Assembly (NCBI RefSeq): GCF_000368025.1
Contig: NZ_KB849211.1
Location: forward strand, 405,155 to 469,154
Direction of reading: 5' to 3'
DNA: 64,000 nt
Origin: Acinetobacter parvus DSM 16617 = CIP 108168
GTDB lineage: Bacteria > Pseudomonadota > Gammaproteobacteria > Pseudomonadales > Moraxellaceae
The position numbers and the translations under genes are program-made. The notes under the pieces were generated by a model. That model was not told where the DNA came from and made no database searches. It saw only the letters and a program-made list of their open reading frames with translations. Numbering within the stretch: position 1 is the first letter of the stretch; each line of letters opens with the position of its first letter. Shown here piece by piece: positions 1 to 8,004 of this stretch.

Positions 1-444
1 TTTGTTTATTTATGTGCTGTGATTGATTGGCATAGCCGCAAGGTACTTGCGCATAGGGTATCGATTAGTATGGAGGTGGATTTTTGTATTTCGGCTTTAA
101 ATGAAGCGATTGAAAAATATGGTCGACCTGAAATATTTAATACAGACCAAGGCAGCCAGTTTACCAGTGATGCATTTATTGATGTATTGAAATCAAATGG
201 CATTCAAATCAGTATGGATGGTAAAGGTCGATGGGTAGATAATGTGATGGTTGAACGATTATGGCGGAGCGTTAAATATGAAGAGGTGTATCTCAAAGCT
301 TATAGCAGTGTCACAGATGCGAAAAAGCAATTGAGTGCATATTTTGAATTTTATAATTTGAAACGGCCTCATTCGAGTCTGGACAAAATGACCCCAGATG
401 AGTTTTACTATGACCAGCTACCACAACAAAATAAGGTAGCTTAA
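1..444 (+). CDS. IS3-family transposase OrfB, 3' part of the gene
   Basis: DDE-type transposase that would insert and excise the element. The frame is open from base 1, so the gene starts upstream of the window. The retained part holds the rve integrase core: the first catalytic Asp in AVIDWHSRK, the second in NTDQGSQFTS and the Glu in MVERLWRSVKYEEVYL. The GRWVDN and RPHSSLDKMTPDE motifs are typical of the IS3 group and look closest to the IS51-like subgroup, though that placement is from memory. The visible part has no frameshift, so the transposase may still be functional. The usual upstream OrfA with -1 frameshifting cannot be seen. Confidence 0.9.
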   Translation, partial: FVYLCAVIDWHSRKVLAHRVSISMEVDFCISALNEAIEKYGRPEIFNTDQGSQFTSDAFIDVLKSNGIQISMDGKGRWVDNVMVERLWRSVKYEEVYLKAYSSVTDAKKQLSAYFEFYNLKRPHSSLDKMTPDEFYYDQLPQQNKVA

Positions 445-504
445 CTAGAGCAGAATATCACTTATAAATAAGCTTTTAGTTGTTCAAACATGTGGGACCA
501 CCTC
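1..504 (+). mobile_element. IS3-family insertion sequence, right-hand part (left end outside the window)
   Basis: The first about 500 bases are the distal part of an IS3-family element: the end of its transposase gene and a short non-coding tail. The outer end is placed at about 489-504, where a TGGGACCACC-type sequence meets the reading frame of the neighbouring HerA gene. The last native HerA codons appear to be ...NVVK, after which the frame runs into the IS end. The boundary is inferred from the break in HerA and could be off by a few bases. The left inverted repeat and the target duplication are not in the window. Confidence 0.75.
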
Positions 505-770
505 TTAACTACATTCTTTTCACTTATAATATTATCTTCATCATTTTTGTTTTTCTCATTAAAGTCCTTTATATCAATTGCTGTTCTCGTAATTTTTTGA
601 ATTATTCCTATTAAATGTTGACCAGCTTTACTACTTTGAAGTACTGCAAGTCTATTTACTTGTAACTTTCTAAGTCTGTCTACATCATCTACTTCTACAA
701 CAACTGTCATAGTATCAACTGTTCTAACACGACCTAATGCCTCACTATCGTCGTACTCTAATATTGCCAT
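462..770 (-). pseudogene. HerA-like ATPase, N-terminal HAS-barrel only, truncated by the IS3 element
   Basis: This encodes 102 residues. About the first 85 resemble the HAS-barrel that opens HerA/FtsK-like ATPases, with strands such as GRVRTVDTMTVVVEV and HLIGIIQKITRTAI. The Walker A P-loop domain that should follow is missing. The frame passes from native sequence (...SEKNVVK) into the IS end and stops at 462. A GAGGG ribosome site lies 9 bases before the ATG, and the gene begins 14 bases after the SIR2 stop, so the two were co-transcribed. HerA hexamers are ATP-driven DNA translocases or partners of SIR2 and nuclease effectors. Without its ATPase core this copy should be inactive. The family call rests on the barrel pattern and the SIR2 neighbour. 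Confidence 0.65.
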
Positions 771-784
771 TTTGTTATTCCCTC

Positions 785-1813
785 TTATTGAATTAATTTT
801 AAAAAATTTTCAAGTTGCCAATAAGCCAATACATTTTTAATTTCGTTACCATTCGGATATTTATTTGAATAAATTTTTATACCTTGAGTAGCTTCTTCAA
901 TGGCAATGTATTTTCTACATTTACCACTTTTAAAGAATGCATGAGCTGTTGAACTGATTTCTTTCGTTATTAATATCAGGGGTACATCATCACGTTGACA
1001 TCTTTCGATAAGGCGAGATTGCAAATGTCTATCATTAAATCCATAGCCGATACATAAAAACGCTGAAGCATTTTGAGTCGCAGCATCAGCATTATGCATT
1101 GCACTTCTGAAAGGCTCATCATGAGTAATTCTATATTTTTCAATACCTGGAGTTACTATTACTGGTAATAAGCCACTGGGAGGCTCAAGCATAGGAGGAA
1201 GTGATACCACCACTCCAGCGGGGTCACGAAACCATCCAAATGAACCATGCACTTTCCAAACATTAACTGTCCGATGTGGCCTACCATTTAATGTTATTTT
1301 TGGAGGGATAGTGACTGTTCTTTCTCCTAAATATCCAAAACTAAATCCGGTATAGGTTGCATAACCAGCTGCTTCAGCTGCATATTCTGCTAATCTGTCA
1401 TAGTTTGGTGTAACAACATGAATTTCTCTGTTAACACTACCAAACATATATCTAAATAAACGACTTAAAGGTAAAAAACGCCTATCCCTAATTACTTGAT
1501 GATAGATATTTAAATCTTCAGAATTCAAAAAAGCCCAAGTAGTTGAAACTATATGATCAGTAACTTCATCAGTTGCTGATATATTTGTTAATGCCGACTC
1601 AAGATCTTCAATTTTCAATCGTTCTAAAAATTCTTGCCAACATTCCTTATGTTTATCATCTTCACAACTTAGTGGAAGAATAGAATTTTGTAAATGTTCC
1701 CCTAACAACCCCATGCCAGGAATTCCATGTGGGACAGAAGCTCCACTTCCCAAAACAATAACAGGGTTTTTACTCATATACTCCTGCACTAGCCTACATA
1801 ACTCGTCTTCCAC
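785..1813 (-). CDS. SIR2-family NAD-hydrolase-like protein of a SIR2-HerA defence module
   Basis: The SIR2-like fold is readable in order: the NAD-binding loop VLGSGASVPHG, a VVTPNYDRLAEY motif, VWKVHGSFGW with the expected catalytic His, and CIGYGFNDRHL near the end. Bacterial SIR2 proteins paired with HerA are known anti-phage effectors that deplete NAD+ on infection. The GTG start at 1813 is preferred because GGGG lies just upstream; a TTG at 1873 would add 20 hydrophobic, AT-rich residues that look non-coding. The effector frame appears intact while its HerA partner downstream is cut. It may be silent, toxic or kept for another reason. Low-GC codon use fits horizontal acquisition. Confidence 0.8.
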   Translation of the reverse strand: MEDELCRLVQEYMSKNPVIVLGSGASVPHGIPGMGLLGEHLQNSILPLSCEDDKHKECWQEFLERLKIEDLESALTNISATDEVTDHIVSTTWAFLNSEDLNIYHQVIRDRRFLPLSRLFRYMFGSVNREIHVVTPNYDRLAEYAAEAAGYATYTGFSFGYLGERTVTIPPKITLNGRPHRTVNVWKVHGSFGWFRDPAGVVVSLPPMLEPPSGLLPVIVTPGIEKYRITHDEPFRSAMHNADAATQNASAFLCIGYGFNDRHLQSRLIERCQRDDVPLILITKEISSTAHAFFKSGKCRKYIAIEEATQGIKIYSNKYPNGNEIKNVLAYWQLENFLKLIQ

Positions 1814-2060
1814 GTTTACCCCAAATATTATTAAAAAAAATTTAATGGTTTGTTTGCTAATTAATTTGAACAATAATTTTCAAGTTAAAATACAATATCT
1901 ATATGATTAATTTATATAAAACTAAAATTTATACAATACATAAAATTATAAAAATTGAACTTAAAGCAATATTACAGTTTTGTATTTGAGAAAAAATAGT
2001 AGTTACAATCATTGTTCTTATTTGACAACCATTTTATTAATTAGGAAAACAAGCCATATT
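1814..2060. other. AT-rich spacer upstream of SIR2
   Basis: About 250 very AT-rich bases upstream of the SIR2 gene. The SIR2 promoter is presumably here. Many TATAAT-like stretches occur, so I cannot single one out, and I see no convincing gene. Confidence 0.4.
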
Positions 2061-2174
2061 GGAAAGGAACTGGAAGACCAAAAACGTGACCGTATGCTGA
2101 AAGAGGCAGGCTATCGGGTACAACGTTATACGCAAATTCCATCCATTAAACAGTTACAGATGGATATTCGCTGA
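2061..2174 (+). pseudogene. C-terminal fragment of a nuclease-like protein (DUF559/DUF2726 type?)
   Basis: A short open stretch ends in IGKELEDQKRDRMLKE followed by AGYRVQRYTQIPS. The pattern of charged helix, then GYRV and an aromatic strand, resembles the last helix and strand of small PD-(D/E)XK-like proteins such as DUF559 or DUF2726. The catalytic half is absent. The sequence before it in the same frame is AT-rich and unlike protein, so this is probably a gene remnant left where the accessory segment joins the core chromosome. The family assignment is tentative. Confidence 0.35.
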
Positions 2175-2191
2175 TTTAATGATGCGTAACA

Positions 2192-2401
2192 TTACTGCTC
2201 TGTTTTTGCAGCTTGCTCGGCCTTTTTCTGCTCTTCGAATTTCTTGGCAATTTCAGCATGTTGCTGGTCATATTTTTTCTTTGTTTCCGCATCACTCTTT
2301 GCAGCAAGAAATGCCATACCTACAATAAAAATTGGAATTGCCAAACCCAAACCCATCAACAACCAAGGTATCGACTTTTTTTCAACAGTTTTTTGACTCA
2401 T
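2192..2401 (-). CDS. Small single-span membrane protein with a charged coiled-coil tail
   Basis: This 69-residue protein has a short polar N-terminus (MSQKTVEKKS), one membrane segment at about residues 12-34 (PWLLMGLGLAIPIFIVGMAF) and a Lys/Glu/Ala/Gln-rich helical tail, probably cytoplasmic. I recognise no enzyme motif. It is the first gene to the right of the defence remnant and is convergent with nothing. The composition is typical of small conserved hypothetical proteins in Acinetobacter. Function unknown. Confidence 0.65.
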   Translation of the reverse strand: MSQKTVEKKSIPWLLMGLGLAIPIFIVGMAFLAAKSDAETKKKYDQQHAEIAKKFEEQKKAEQAAKTEQ

Positions 2402-2450
2402 GGATTATTCCAACTTAAGTTGCAAGCTTCAAGGAGTGCAACAATATAAC

Positions 2451-2483
2451 AAAAAAGAGCCTCTATAAAGAGACTCTTTTTTT
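2451..2483 (-). terminator. Rho-independent terminator after the lipoprotein hydrolase
   Basis: A hairpin AAAAGAG(C)CTCT / AGAGACTCTTTT is followed on the minus strand by a T-run. It lies just past the stop of the hydrolase gene at 2497. The A/T flanks are symmetrical, so it could act in both directions. Confidence 0.75.
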
Positions 2484-2496
2484 ATAGTTGATTGGC

Positions 2497-3762
2497 TTAT
2501 TGAGCTGGCATATAAAGTTTAACAAAGTCCCTTAACTGCCCAGTTTGTGTTGCATAAAGAATTGCACCTGTATGAGAACCATTCACCACAGGAGCACTTG
2601 CACTTGGTGCAATTGGCACTGGAATCATACTGACATTTGTACCTGCTTTTGACATTTTATCGTACAGATCATACGTCACAGTATAAGGTACATTGGTATC
2701 ATAAACCCCTTGAACGATCAGAATTGGTTTATTCAGTTTTTTCGTTGTTGGCTGGCTATAGTCGTTGAGGAACTTCTTCACAACCTCATCTGTTTCAAAC
2801 TCTTCCCGATTAATTCCTGGATAGTCTATAACTTTCTTGTCTGGATTCGCTGCTATAAAGGCTTGAATATCTTTGCTGTATTCATCCTGGATTTCATCCA
2901 GACATTCAGTTTTTGCCAAATCGGCAATGGTCTTGGCTTTGGCACTACCAAACATATTCTGGTAATTGAATGTTGGCTCATAAGCTGTAATTCCAACCCC
3001 AGCCAATGCGGCATAAGACAACAATGTCGCATAGGTTTCAATCGCAACAGGCTGTGACAAGCCATTGATTGCAGCAGGTGCAACATTCAGGATAATTTCG
3101 CCTAAGCTTGATGCTGGTGCACCAGCAACCGCACCTTTATAGCTTACATCTGCATTGGCATATTCAGCAACACCCAATGAAGCCTGTCCGCCTTGTGACT
3201 GGCCTACAGACATCCACGCGCCATTCAGTTTGGTGCCATAATGCTCTTTGGCTGCTTTCACTGCATAGATTGCAGATTTAGCCTCGCTCGGCAGGTTCAG
3301 GTAAGGATGTTCACCTTCTCCTCCTAAGCCCTCATAGTCAGGCGCCACGATTACATAACCCTGACCCAATAGCTCCTTGGCAATATAGTCATTGAATCGA
3401 TCACCCAATCCTGCATTGCTTGGTGCACATTTATCAGCTCCACCCAATGTGCCATGCGTCCATACGATCACCCGATAACCATCTTTAGGTGGAGCAATCG
3501 TTGGAAAATAGACAAGCGCTGAGGTTTCAACAGTCTTACCCAAAACGTTTGGCATTTTATATTTAATGACTTTAACCGAACTCGCTTCAGCCACATCTTT
3601 CAAAGTGTCTGCTTCATTTACATACGCTGTTTCTGAAACATAAGATGATGGTGTAGAGGGTTGTGAATTATTATCACTACCGCCGCCGCCATTATTACAT
3701 GCAGTTAAAAATAATGAAGCTGTTAACGTAGAAATTGCTAAAGTAATATTAGACCGTTTCAT
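2497..3762 (-). CDS. Secreted lipoprotein alpha/beta hydrolase (secretory-lipase-like)
   Basis: This 421-residue predicted lipoprotein has a basic N-terminus, a hydrophobic core and the lipobox LTAC, with Cys at about residue 22, followed by a Gly/Ser/Asn linker (NNGGGGSDNNS). The mature part is an alpha/beta hydrolase: an oxyanion-region HGTLGG, the nucleophile elbow GQSQGG with Ser at about 188, a late Asp in QGVYDTNVPYT and a His in NGSHTGA. The layout resembles secretory lipases and esterases acting on extracellular lipids or esters; the substrate is unknown. A clear AAAGGA ribosome site precedes the ATG. It stands alone and ends at its own terminator. Confidence 0.8.
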   Translation of the reverse strand: MKRSNITLAISTLTASLFLTACNNGGGGSDNNSQPSTPSSYVSETAYVNEADTLKDVAEASSVKVIKYKMPNVLGKTVETSALVYFPTIAPPKDGYRVIVWTHGTLGGADKCAPSNAGLGDRFNDYIAKELLGQGYVIVAPDYEGLGGEGEHPYLNLPSEAKSAIYAVKAAKEHYGTKLNGAWMSVGQSQGGQASLGVAEYANADVSYKGAVAGAPASSLGEIILNVAPAAINGLSQPVAIETYATLLSYAALAGVGITAYEPTFNYQNMFGSAKAKTIADLAKTECLDEIQDEYSKDIQAFIAANPDKKVIDYPGINREEFETDEVVKKFLNDYSQPTTKKLNKPILIVQGVYDTNVPYTVTYDLYDKMSKAGTNVSMIPVPIAPSASAPVVNGSHTGAILYATQTGQLRDFVKLYMPAQ

Positions 3763-3825
3763 AAAATATCCTTTTAGTCCTTGTCTTTTTTATACATGAC
3801 GCTACACGCCATTCTATTAATACAT

Positions 3826-3855
3826 AAAAAAAGTGCCCTGCATAGGACACTTTTC
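3826..3855 (-). terminator. Rho-independent terminator after ubiC-ubiA
   Basis: A hairpin with arms AAAGTGYCCT / AGGRCACTTT and flanking A/T runs lies 16 bases beyond the ubiA stop on the minus strand. It sits between ubiA and the start of the hydrolase gene. Confidence 0.75.
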
Positions 3856-3870
3856 TATTCATTCATTATT

Positions 3871-4752
3871 TCAGCTTATGAATTCTAAAAAAATTCCGAT
3901 AAAAATAATCATTCCAACCCAACGATTGTGACGGAATGCCCAAAAACAGATTTGAGGGTTCCGATCTTTTGTTTTGAACGCCTGATAAATAAAATCTGCC
4001 GCAACCACAAGCAATGCAATCAGCCCAAAAGGAATTAGAATATTTTCCAGATAAAATGCCGTCCCAATCAATCCAAGACTAATTGCCTGTAACAAAGCAA
4101 TAATCTGGATATCGTAACGGCCAAACAGAATGGCCGTCGATTTCACCCCAATTTTCAGGTCATATTCACGATCAGTAATCGCATATTGAGTATCATAGGC
4201 CACTGTCCACGCCAAATTGCCAAAATATAAAAACCAGCAGGTTAAATCAGGTGTTTGCCCTACTGCGGTATAGGCCATGGGAATTGACCATGAGAATGCA
4301 GCACCCAAAAATACCTGAGGTAAATGGGTATAGCGCTTCATAAAAGGATACATAAACGCCAAAAACAATGCACCAAATGACCAATAAAAAGTCTCTAAAG
4401 GCAAGAACAACAACAGACAGGCACTAGCCACAACCAATCCCAAAAATACAAAAACTGCCTCACGGGCACGAATAATCCCTGTGGCTAAAGGACGGGTTTT
4501 GGTGCGTTCTACATGAGCATCGACTTTACGGTCGGCAAAGTCATTAATGGCACAGCCTGCTGCACGCATAAAAATCACGCCCAGCGTCATTACCAGCAGG
4601 ATTTTTAAATCAGGAATACCTTTAGATGCAATCCATAACGCCCACATGGTGGGCCAAAATACCAGTTCCGTACCAATCGGCTTATCAAAACGGCAGAGAT
4701 AATAATAGGCTTGCAGACGTTGTCGCCATGTGGTGTGTTGCACTGTTTCCAT
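3871..4752 (-). CDS. ubiA: 4-hydroxybenzoate octaprenyltransferase UbiA
   Basis: Inner-membrane prenyltransferase that attaches the polyprenyl tail to 4-hydroxybenzoate, the second step of ubiquinone synthesis. The 293 residues are nearly all transmembrane helices. The first Asp-rich Mg-diphosphate motif reads NDFADRKVDAHVERTKTRP, and the second is in the DREYDLKIGVKS loop. Length is normal for the family. A good AAGGA site lies 6 bases before the ATG. It follows ubiC by 15 bases, so enzyme and substrate supplier are co-transcribed, as in other gamma-proteobacteria. Confidence 0.95.
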   Translation of the reverse strand: METVQHTTWRQRLQAYYYLCRFDKPIGTELVFWPTMWALWIASKGIPDLKILLVMTLGVIFMRAAGCAINDFADRKVDAHVERTKTRPLATGIIRAREAVFVFLGLVVASACLLLFLPLETFYWSFGALFLAFMYPFMKRYTHLPQVFLGAAFSWSIPMAYTAVGQTPDLTCWFLYFGNLAWTVAYDTQYAITDREYDLKIGVKSTAILFGRYDIQIIALLQAISLGLIGTAFYLENILIPFGLIALLVVAADFIYQAFKTKDRNPQICFWAFRHNRWVGMIIFIGIFLEFIS

Positions 4753-4767
4753 GCTGATTCCTTAGAG

Positions 4768-5259
4768 TCAATGCTGACGAATAAACTGTTCAAACGCTGG
4801 CAGAAATGTTTCCTGCACAATAAATTTGCAGCCATGCCAAGTATAGCAACTTTGTCGTGTCCAGCCCTCTTCCAGATGAATCACACGTCTTTCGCAAGCT
4901 GGATTGGTTCTTTGAAATAAAAACCAGCCAATCGGCTTATTACCAATATGTTGAAACAAACGGGCTTTTTTTTGCAGACTTAGAATTGGAAATATACTTT
5001 TAGCTTTTACCCATGCCTGTTCTTCACAACCATATAAATTGGTTTCTCGTACCCATGCAAGGTGATGGTATGGCATCTTCATCCATCGACTATCCGCAAG
5101 CGTTAAACGTTGGTACTGTTCTTTGATGCGTTCAACATGAAACTCACCACCTGCCAAATCTGTCAGTTGTTGAGTGAGTGAACCTGAGGCATACAACCAT
5201 TTTTTTAATTCAGCAGGAAGCTGTTGTTCCCTTGTTCTGTTTGGTCGTAAATTTCGCAT
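4768..5259 (-). CDS. ubiC: Chorismate lyase UbiC
   Basis: Converts chorismate to 4-hydroxybenzoate and pyruvate, the committed step of ubiquinone synthesis, in the cytoplasm. The protein has 163 residues, matching the small single-domain family. Recognisable features are the LKKWLYASGSLTQQL start, the MPYHHLAWVRETNLYG active-site region with Arg, and the RLFQHIGNKPIGWFLF strand. It is the promoter-proximal gene of ubiC-ubiA. Recognition is by overall pattern and by ubiA as neighbour. Confidence 0.9.
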   Translation of the reverse strand: MRNLRPNRTREQQLPAELKKWLYASGSLTQQLTDLAGGEFHVERIKEQYQRLTLADSRWMKMPYHHLAWVRETNLYGCEEQAWVKAKSIFPILSLQKKARLFQHIGNKPIGWFLFQRTNPACERRVIHLEEGWTRQSCYTWHGCKFIVQETFLPAFEQFIRQH

Positions 5260-5342
5260 GCTTGGCTCACTAAAAACATCGGGATTAGTTTACCTGAATT
5301 TTTTATTAAAAATGTATGAAATTCAAATTGAAACAGAAACAT

Positions 5343-5369
5343 AAAAAAAGTCCGCCGAAGCGGACTTTT
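5343..5369 (-). terminator. Rho-independent terminator of glnA
   Basis: A perfect hairpin AAAAGTCCGC-cgaa-GCGGACTTTT lies 16 bases past the glnA stop. The loop closes as a stable tetraloop. The A/T flanks make it likely to work for the minus strand. Confidence 0.9.
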
Positions 5370-5384
5370 CTGATTTTGGATGTA

Positions 5385-6794
5385 TTACAGGCTGTAGTAC
5401 ATATCAAATTCAACTGGGTGAGTCGTCGTATTAAGACGACGTACATCTTCAGTTTTAAGTTCGATGTAAGCATCTAACATTTCTTTAGTGAACACACCGC
5501 CTTTTAATAAGAACTCATGATCCGCTTTAAGAGCATCAATCGCCATTTCAAGGTTGTGAGCAACTGTTGGGATTTTTGCTTCTTCTTCAGGAGGAAGATC
5601 ATACAAGTTCTTGTCAGCAGCTTCACCTGGATGGATCTTGTTTTGGATACCATCAAGACCAGCCATCAACAATGCCGCAAAACCTAAGTATGGGTTCATT
5701 AATGGATCTGGGAAACGTGCTTCGATACGCTTGCCTTTAGGGCTAGAAACGTAAGGAATACGGATAGAAGCAGAACGGTTACGTGCTGAGTAAGCAAGCA
5801 TAATCGGAGCTTCGTAATGTGGAACTAAACGCTTGTACGAGTTTGTACCAGGGTTGGTAATTGCATTCAATGCACGCGCGTGTTTGATGATACCACCAAT
5901 GAAGAACAATGCCATTTCAGATAAACCAGCATATTCATCACCAGCAAACAGGTTCTTGCCATCTTTAGAGATAGACATATGAACGTGCATACCAGAACCG
6001 TTATCACCTACCATTGGCTTAGGCATGAATGTAGCAGTTTTACCATATTGATGAGCAACGTTCCAAACTGCATATTTGAACTGCTGAACTTCGTCCGCTT
6101 TACGAACCATGGTGTTGAAGCTCACACCAATTTCTAATTGGCAAGAAGCAACTTCGTGGTGATGTACTTCTACACGACCAGGGCCCATGATGTCTTCGAT
6201 ACGTGCACACATTTCAGCACGCATATCTTGATGAGAATCAACTGGAGGAACTGGGAAGTAACCGCCTTTCACACGTGGACGGTGACCAGAGTTACCAGCT
6301 TCATAATCTTTACCAGTCGACCATGCAGCTTCTTCAGCGATCAATGTGTGGCGAGCGCCAGACATGTCGATATCCCACTTCACTTCGTCAAAAACGAAGA
6401 ATTCTGGTTCTGGACCAAAGAATGCAGTATCACCGATACCAGTAGATTTTAAATATTCTTCAGCACGACGAGCAATCGAACGTGGATCACGCTCGTAACC
6501 TTGGCCAGTAGATGGCTCGATTACGTCACAAGTCACAACAACAGTTGGCTCAGCAAAGAACGGGTCAAGGAAACCTGTTTCAGCATCTGGACGTAAGATC
6601 ATGTCAGACGCTTCAATGCCTTTCCAACCAGCGATTGAAGAACCATCAAACATTTTACCGTCTTCAAAGGTATCTTCATCAATGGTGTCAGCTGGGTAAG
6701 TTACATGCTGCTCTTTACCCTTAGTATCAGTAAAGCGAAAATCGACCCATTTTGCGCCACTTTCTTTGATGAGTTGAAGGACCTTGTTCGCCAT
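5385..6794 (-). CDS. glnA: Glutamine synthetase type I (GlnA)
   Basis: Condenses ammonia with glutamate using ATP as a cytoplasmic dodecamer, the main entry of nitrogen into metabolism. The start at 6794 (MANKVLQ) is chosen because GGAG lies 9 bases upstream and it gives 469 residues, the usual type I length; an ATG two codons earlier is too close to the ribosome site. Visible motifs include MFDGSSIAGWKGIEASDM, the FFGPEPEFF metal-binding strand, NGSGMHVH and GTNSYKRLVP. Tyr398 in NLYDLPPEEE is the adenylylation site of the GSI-beta class, so GlnE/GlnB-type control is expected. It is a single gene with a terminator and a sigma-54 promoter upstream. Confidence 0.97.
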   Translation of the reverse strand: MANKVLQLIKESGAKWVDFRFTDTKGKEQHVTYPADTIDEDTFEDGKMFDGSSIAGWKGIEASDMILRPDAETGFLDPFFAEPTVVVTCDVIEPSTGQGYERDPRSIARRAEEYLKSTGIGDTAFFGPEPEFFVFDEVKWDIDMSGARHTLIAEEAAWSTGKDYEAGNSGHRPRVKGGYFPVPPVDSHQDMRAEMCARIEDIMGPGRVEVHHHEVASCQLEIGVSFNTMVRKADEVQQFKYAVWNVAHQYGKTATFMPKPMVGDNGSGMHVHMSISKDGKNLFAGDEYAGLSEMALFFIGGIIKHARALNAITNPGTNSYKRLVPHYEAPIMLAYSARNRSASIRIPYVSSPKGKRIEARFPDPLMNPYLGFAALLMAGLDGIQNKIHPGEAADKNLYDLPPEEEAKIPTVAHNLEMAIDALKADHEFLLKGGVFTKEMLDAYIELKTEDVRRLNTTTHPVEFDMYYSL

Positions 6795-6859
6795 GCTCAT
6801 TTGCTCCAATGAAATTTTTGTGCACCTGTTAAGTGCGTGTTAGTTGTTGATGTATAATT

Positions 6860-6876
6860 AGCAATTACCATACCAA
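6860..6876 (-). promoter_or_regulatory. Sigma-54 (RpoN) promoter of glnA
   Basis: The minus strand reads TTGGTATGGTAATTGCT. This has GG and GC separated by exactly 10 bases and the TTGCT end of the -24/-12 consensus; the only clear mismatch is T for C in the GGCAC box. Transcription would start near 6849, about 55 bases before the glnA ATG. Nitrogen-controlled RpoN promoters for glnA are well established in other proteobacteria. The call here rests on the motif. Confidence 0.75.
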
Positions 6877-7023
6877 CAATTTTAAAGCATACCTAAAACA
6901 TTGAAATTCTTTGCAGAAAAAATGCTTTAAGCTCCATGTCCCATGTCTACTATAATGTTTGCTTTCACAAATGCACCATATTTATACATTTCCACCTCAG
7001 CTCGTCTCCAAAACAGACACAAT

Positions 7024-7068
7024 GAACCAAAACAGTGCAAAACATATAACAAAGAACCAATCTAGTGC
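7024..7068 (-). promoter_or_regulatory. Two NtrC-like enhancer sites upstream of glnA
   Basis: Two copies of GCACTNNNTTGGTTC occur on the minus strand at 7024-7038 and 7054-7068, exactly 30 bases apart (about three helical turns, hence on one DNA face). They resemble the NtrC consensus GCACCN5GGTGC and lie about 180 and 210 bases upstream of the predicted glnA start. A weaker half-site (TGCACC) is at 6972-6988. The rest of the 6795-7419 interval shows no convincing gene; a small plus-strand open frame at 6959-7186 has no ribosome site or protein-like composition. Confidence 0.6.
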
Positions 7069-7419
7069 CAATTACGCCATCTTTGGATGGTATAAATTGG
7101 CTTTTTATATCATTCTTTTCAGTTTGATTCCAATCAATTCAATTCGACTTTCAATTCAGGTGTGCCATTTTTTACTAAACCCTTAAATTAAAAAAGTTTA
7201 TTCTGCATTTTTCTGTCTTTTATTTACACGTTTTTATCCTCATCCAAATCATCATTACTCGAAATATTCAGCATTGCCCATTTGTTTTTTGCTATGATTA
7301 TTTTCCTCTATCATGAGTGAATATTTTTATTCGTTATAGCGATTAAAAATAAGACAAGCTGATAGATTTATTTAAGATCACAACACAATAAAGTGTACAT
7401 TTTTCAAAAGGTTAAAGTC

Positions 7420-8004
7420 ATGCTTCTGATGATCGACAACTACGATTCTTTTACCTACAACATCGTTCAGTACTTTGGCGAGTTGAATCAGGAAGTAAAA
7501 GTTGTTCGTAATGATCAAGTCACATTAGAGGATATCGAACGATGGCAGCCTAAATATCTGGTGATTGGTCCTGGCCCATGTTCCCCAACTGAAGCAGGAA
7601 TTTCCATTCCAGCCATCAATCATTTTGCAGGAAAAATTCCCTTGCTGGGCGTTTGTCTAGGGCATCAGGCGATTGGTCAGGCTTTTGGTGGCAATATTAT
7701 CCGTGCCAAAACCGTGATGCATGGTCGTTTATCAGATATGCACCATAGCAATAAGGGTATTTTTAGCAATTTACCCTCGCCTTTTGCTGCGACACGTTAC
7801 CATTCATTAGTGATTGAACAGGAAACACTGCCAGATTGTCTTGAAGTGACCTGCTGGACCAATCAGCCAGATGGCACGATTGAAGAAATTATGGGTGTAA
7901 AGCATAAAACACTTCCTGTTGAGGGGGTTCAGTTTCATCCAGAGTCCATCCTGAGCCAGCATGGACACCAGATTTTTAAGAATTTTTTAGAGATTTATGC
8001 ATAA
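7420..8004 (+). CDS. trpG: Anthranilate synthase component II (glutamine amidotransferase) TrpG
   Basis: Releases ammonia from glutamine and passes it to TrpE for anthranilate synthesis, the first step of tryptophan synthesis. The start at 7420 (MLLMIDNYDSFTYN) gives the family's usual 194 residues. Class I amidotransferase motifs are present: GPGPCSP oxyanion loop, nucleophile Cys in LLGVCLGHQAIG, and His and Glu in GVQFHPESIL. In Acinetobacter and Pseudomonas one TrpG can also serve p-aminobenzoate synthase. trpD starts at the next base after its stop. trpE is not in the window. Confidence 0.95.
   Translation: MLLMIDNYDSFTYNIVQYFGELNQEVKVVRNDQVTLEDIERWQPKYLVIGPGPCSPTEAGISIPAINHFAGKIPLLGVCLGHQAIGQAFGGNIIRAKTVMHGRLSDMHHSNKGIFSNLPSPFAATRYHSLVIEQETLPDCLEVTCWTNQPDGTIEEIMGVKHKTLPVEGVQFHPESILSQHGHQIFKNFLEIYA

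Noticed and set aside
6959..7186. Small plus-strand open frame upstream of trpG
   Set aside because: It has no ribosome site and an AT-rich, low-complexity product, and it overlaps the NtrC-like sites of glnA.
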